A stretch of DNA of 9,155 nucleotides from NCBI GenBank assembly GCA_947372535.1, contig CANBUA010000198.1, positions 1-9,155 on the forward strand. Reading direction: 5' to 3'. Both the position numbers and the translations under genes were made by a program. The DNA is from Burkholderiales bacterium. GTDB lineage: Bacteria > Pseudomonadota > Gammaproteobacteria > Burkholderiales > Burkholderiaceae. This document shows positions 7,678 to 9,155 of the stretch, one piece after another (positions within the stretch are counted from its first letter, which is position 1; each line of letters begins with the position of its first letter). Under the pieces are notes generated by a model. That model ran no database searches. It saw only the letters and a list, made by a program, of their open reading frames with translations, and was not told the DNA's origin.

Positions 7678-7681
7678 AGGC

Positions 7682-7710
7682 TTGCGGCGGAGATAGCTCT
7701 CTACTATAAT
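7682..7710 (+). promoter_or_regulatory. Sigma-70 promoter of the str operon (rpsL-rpsG-fusA)
   Basis: The -10 box is a perfect TATAAT (7705-7710). The -35 candidate TTGCGG (7682-7687) keeps the TTG of the consensus, and the spacer is exactly 17 bp. Transcription would begin near 7717, giving a leader of about 130 nt. The -35 box begins 4 nt after the stop codon of the upstream membrane gene, so the promoter is squeezed against that gene. No terminator separates the two. Confidence 0.85.
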
Positions 7711-7716
7711 GGAAGG

Positions 7717-7850
7717 CTTTTCGGCTTTCGCTTGAAGGATTTAATCCTAGTGCGAGGGCCGTTTTGTGCTTGTATCAAGCCATTTTCCACGTTCGTTCAA
7801 ACGCGGTAAGTGATTGATTTTCAAGTGTTTTTTCAACGGGAACCATTCAA
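7717..7850 (+). other. rpsL 5' leader with two small hairpins
   Basis: The untranslated leader contains a tandem near-repeat (GGCTTTTC then GGCTTTCG, 7715-7730). It also has two short hairpins: AGGAT-TTA-ATCCT (7736-7748) and GCTTG-TAT-CAAGC (7768-7780). Each has a 5-bp stem and a 3-nt loop, so each is individually weak. The region before the start is A/T-rich. The ribosome binding site is a modest GGGAA (7838-7842), 8 nt before the rpsL ATG. No known riboswitch or r-protein binding motif is recognised. Confidence 0.45.
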
Positions 7851-8228
7851 ATGCCAACGATCAATCAGCTCGTGCGCCAAGGCCGTCAGGTCGAGGTCAC
7901 GAAGTCCAAGTCGCCTGCGATGCAAAACTGCCCGCAGCGCCGTGGCGTGTGCACCCGCGTGTACACCACCACGCCTAAGAAGCCTAACTCCGCTCTGCGT
8001 AAGGTCGCCAAGGTGCGCCTGACCAACGGTTTTGAGGTCATCTCCTACATCGGCGGTGAAGGCCACAACCTGCAGGAACACAGCGTCGTGCTGGTTCGCG
8101 GCGGTCGTGTCAAGGACTTGCCAGGTGTGCGTTACCACATTGTGCGTGGCTCTCTTGACCTGCAAGGCGTCAAGGACCGTAAGCAATCGCGCTCGAAGTA
8201 CGGCGCCAAGCGTCCGAAAAAGGCCTAA
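7851..8228 (+). CDS. rpsL: 30S ribosomal protein S12
   Basis: S12 (125 residues) sits at the decoding centre of the 30S subunit and helps control tRNA selection accuracy. The protein is full length and colinear with E. coli S12 in its numbering: [26 protein letters not shown] covers 27-52 and [13 protein letters not shown] covers 84-96. Lys43 and Lys88, the usual sites of streptomycin-resistance substitutions, are wild type, as are Pro91 and Gly92, so the allele is expected to be streptomycin-sensitive. Asp89 is the position methylthiolated by RimO in E. coli. The C-terminus is basic ([10 protein letters not shown]). It is the first gene of the str operon, driven by the promoter at 7682-7710. 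Confidence 0.99.
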   Translation: MPTINQLVRQGRQVEVTKSKSPAMQNCPQRRGVCTRVYTTTPKKPNSALRKVAKVRLTNGFEVISYIGGEGHNLQEHSVVLVRGGRVKDLPGVRYHIVRGSLDLQGVKDRKQSRSKYGAKRPKKA

Positions 8229-8427
8229 CAGCTTTTTGGAAATACAAGTCGGCTCTCTTCATCGCCGCGTCACCGAAAGGTTCGATGCTGCTGCTGAGAA
8301 GGCCGAGGTGGCGGTAGCCCGGGTTGTCCGGAGTCTGCCGAGTAAGTGGAGTCTTCAGCCTCATTTTTGATGGCACTCCAGATGCAAGCGAAAGCGCGCA
8401 TCAACTGAAGCATTGAAAGGAAACGAA
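8229..8427 (+). promoter_or_regulatory. Structured rpsL-rpsG intercistronic region, possible S7 translational operator
   Basis: The 199-nt spacer holds three consecutive potential RNA hairpins. The first, 8312-8340, has outer stem CGGTAG/CTGCCG (one G-U pair) and inner CCGG-GTTGT-CCGG. The second, 8347-8380, has TGGAGT/ACTCCA enclosing GCCTCA-TTTT-TGA-T-GGC with a 5-nt bulge. The third, 8381-8402, has GATGC/GCATC with a GC-GAAA-GC cap, a GNRA tetraloop. The second and third abut without a gap and end 14 nt before the rpsG Shine-Dalgarno. In E. coli, S7 binds the rpsL-rpsG intercistronic RNA and represses translation there. That this longer spacer does the same is inference. No internal promoter or gene is evident. 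Confidence 0.5.
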
Positions 8428-8898
8428 ATGCCTCGTCGTCGTGAAGTACCCAAGCGTGACATCCTCCCCGATCCAAAGTTTGGTTCGGTTGACCTGTCCA
8501 AGTTCATGAACGTGATCATGGAATCCGGCAAGAAGGCTGTGGCCGAGCGCATCATTTACGGTGCCCTCGAACAAGTCGAAAAGAAGGCCGGTAAGGATCC
8601 GCTGGAAATCTTCAACATCGCGTTGAACAACATCAAGCCCGTGGTGGAAGTCAAATCCCGCCGCGTGGGTGGTGCGAACTACCAGGTTCCCGTTGAAGTT
8701 CGCCCTTCCCGTCGTATCGCTTTGGCGATGCGTTGGTTGAAAGAATCGTCGCGCAAGCGCTCGGAGAAGTCGATGGCCCAACGTCTGGCCAACGAACTGC
8801 TCGAAGCCTCTGAAGGCCGTGGCGGCGCGATGAAGAAGCGTGATGAAGTTCACCGCATGGCAGAAGCCAACAAGGCCTTCTCGCACTTCCGCTTCTAA
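8428..8898 (+). CDS. rpsG: 30S ribosomal protein S7
   Basis: S7 (156 residues) is a primary 16S rRNA-binding protein that nucleates assembly of the 30S head and lines the E-site/mRNA exit. The family signature is present: [19 protein letters not shown] at the N-terminus, then [19 protein letters not shown], a core with [29 protein letters not shown], and [25 protein letters not shown] at the end. The ATG at 8428 is chosen over the in-frame TTG at 8413 because the Shine-Dalgarno AAGGA (8417-8421) lies 6 nt before it and MPRRR is the family start. The length matches the common 156-residue form, without the C-terminal extension of E. coli K-12. In E. coli, S7 is also the translational repressor of the str operon. 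Confidence 0.99.
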   Translation: MPRRREVPKRDILPDPKFGSVDLSKFMNVIMESGKKAVAERIIYGALEQVEKKAGKDPLEIFNIALNNIKPVVEVKSRRVGGANYQVPVEVRPSRRIALAMRWLKESSRKRSEKSMAQRLANELLEASEGRGGAMKKRDEVHRMAEANKAFSHFRF

Positions 8899-8906
8899 TC
8901 CACCCC

Positions 8907-9155
<249 letters not shown>

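Noticed and set aside
2692..7681. Mobile element or genomic island carrying the insert
   Set aside because: No transposase, integrase, tRNA target or flanking direct/inverted repeat was seen, and base composition looks like that of the neighbours.
8413..8427. TTG start at 8413 for rpsG, adding five residues
   Set aside because: It would place the start upstream of and overlapping the Shine-Dalgarno AAGGA. The ATG at 8428 is correctly spaced and gives the standard S7 N-terminus.

Overview
The window looks like a chromosome segment from a betaproteobacterium of the order Burkholderiales. It is GC-rich, and its RpoC, S12, S7 and EF-G sequences are of the proteobacterial type; S12 in particular resembles the Comamonadaceae and related families. 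This placement comes from remembered protein similarity, not from a search. The two ends belong to the conserved rpoBC-str ribosomal/transcription cluster. The middle is a less conserved insert of about 5 kb.

Layout: (1) 1-2691 (+) is the C-terminal two thirds of rpoC, closed by a strong intrinsic terminator at 2709-2738. (2) 2780-6010 (-) holds three co-directional genes, given here in transcription order: a secreted DUF6748-like protein (6010-5297), E. coli-type glutamate-cysteine ligase gshA (5219-3621) and a YgiD-type extradiol dioxygenase (3586-2780). This group converges on rpoC. (3) 6011-6240 is a divergent intergenic region with no gene. (4) 6241-7677 (+) is a multi-pass membrane protein that resembles the DUF2723/TMEM260 group of GT-C-like glycosyltransferases. 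(5) From 7682 (+) comes the str operon: a promoter with a perfect TATAAT box, a leader of about 130 nt, rpsL, a 199-nt structured intercistronic region, rpsG, and the first 54 codons of fusA.

The flanking genes act together in gene expression: RNA polymerase beta', the decoding-centre protein S12, the 30S head protein S7 and the translocase EF-G. The minus-strand trio can be read loosely as a thiol/oxidation group (first step of glutathione synthesis, a metal-dependent oxygenase, and a six-cysteine exported protein). That functional link is inference.

I found no mobile element, CRISPR array, tRNA or rRNA gene, and no defence or biosynthetic system. The points most worth a second look are the internal tandem duplication in the DUF6748-like protein, the structured rpsL-rpsG spacer (possible S7 autoregulatory target), the four-gene insert between rpoC and rpsL, and unusual translation-start contexts at gshA and ygiD.
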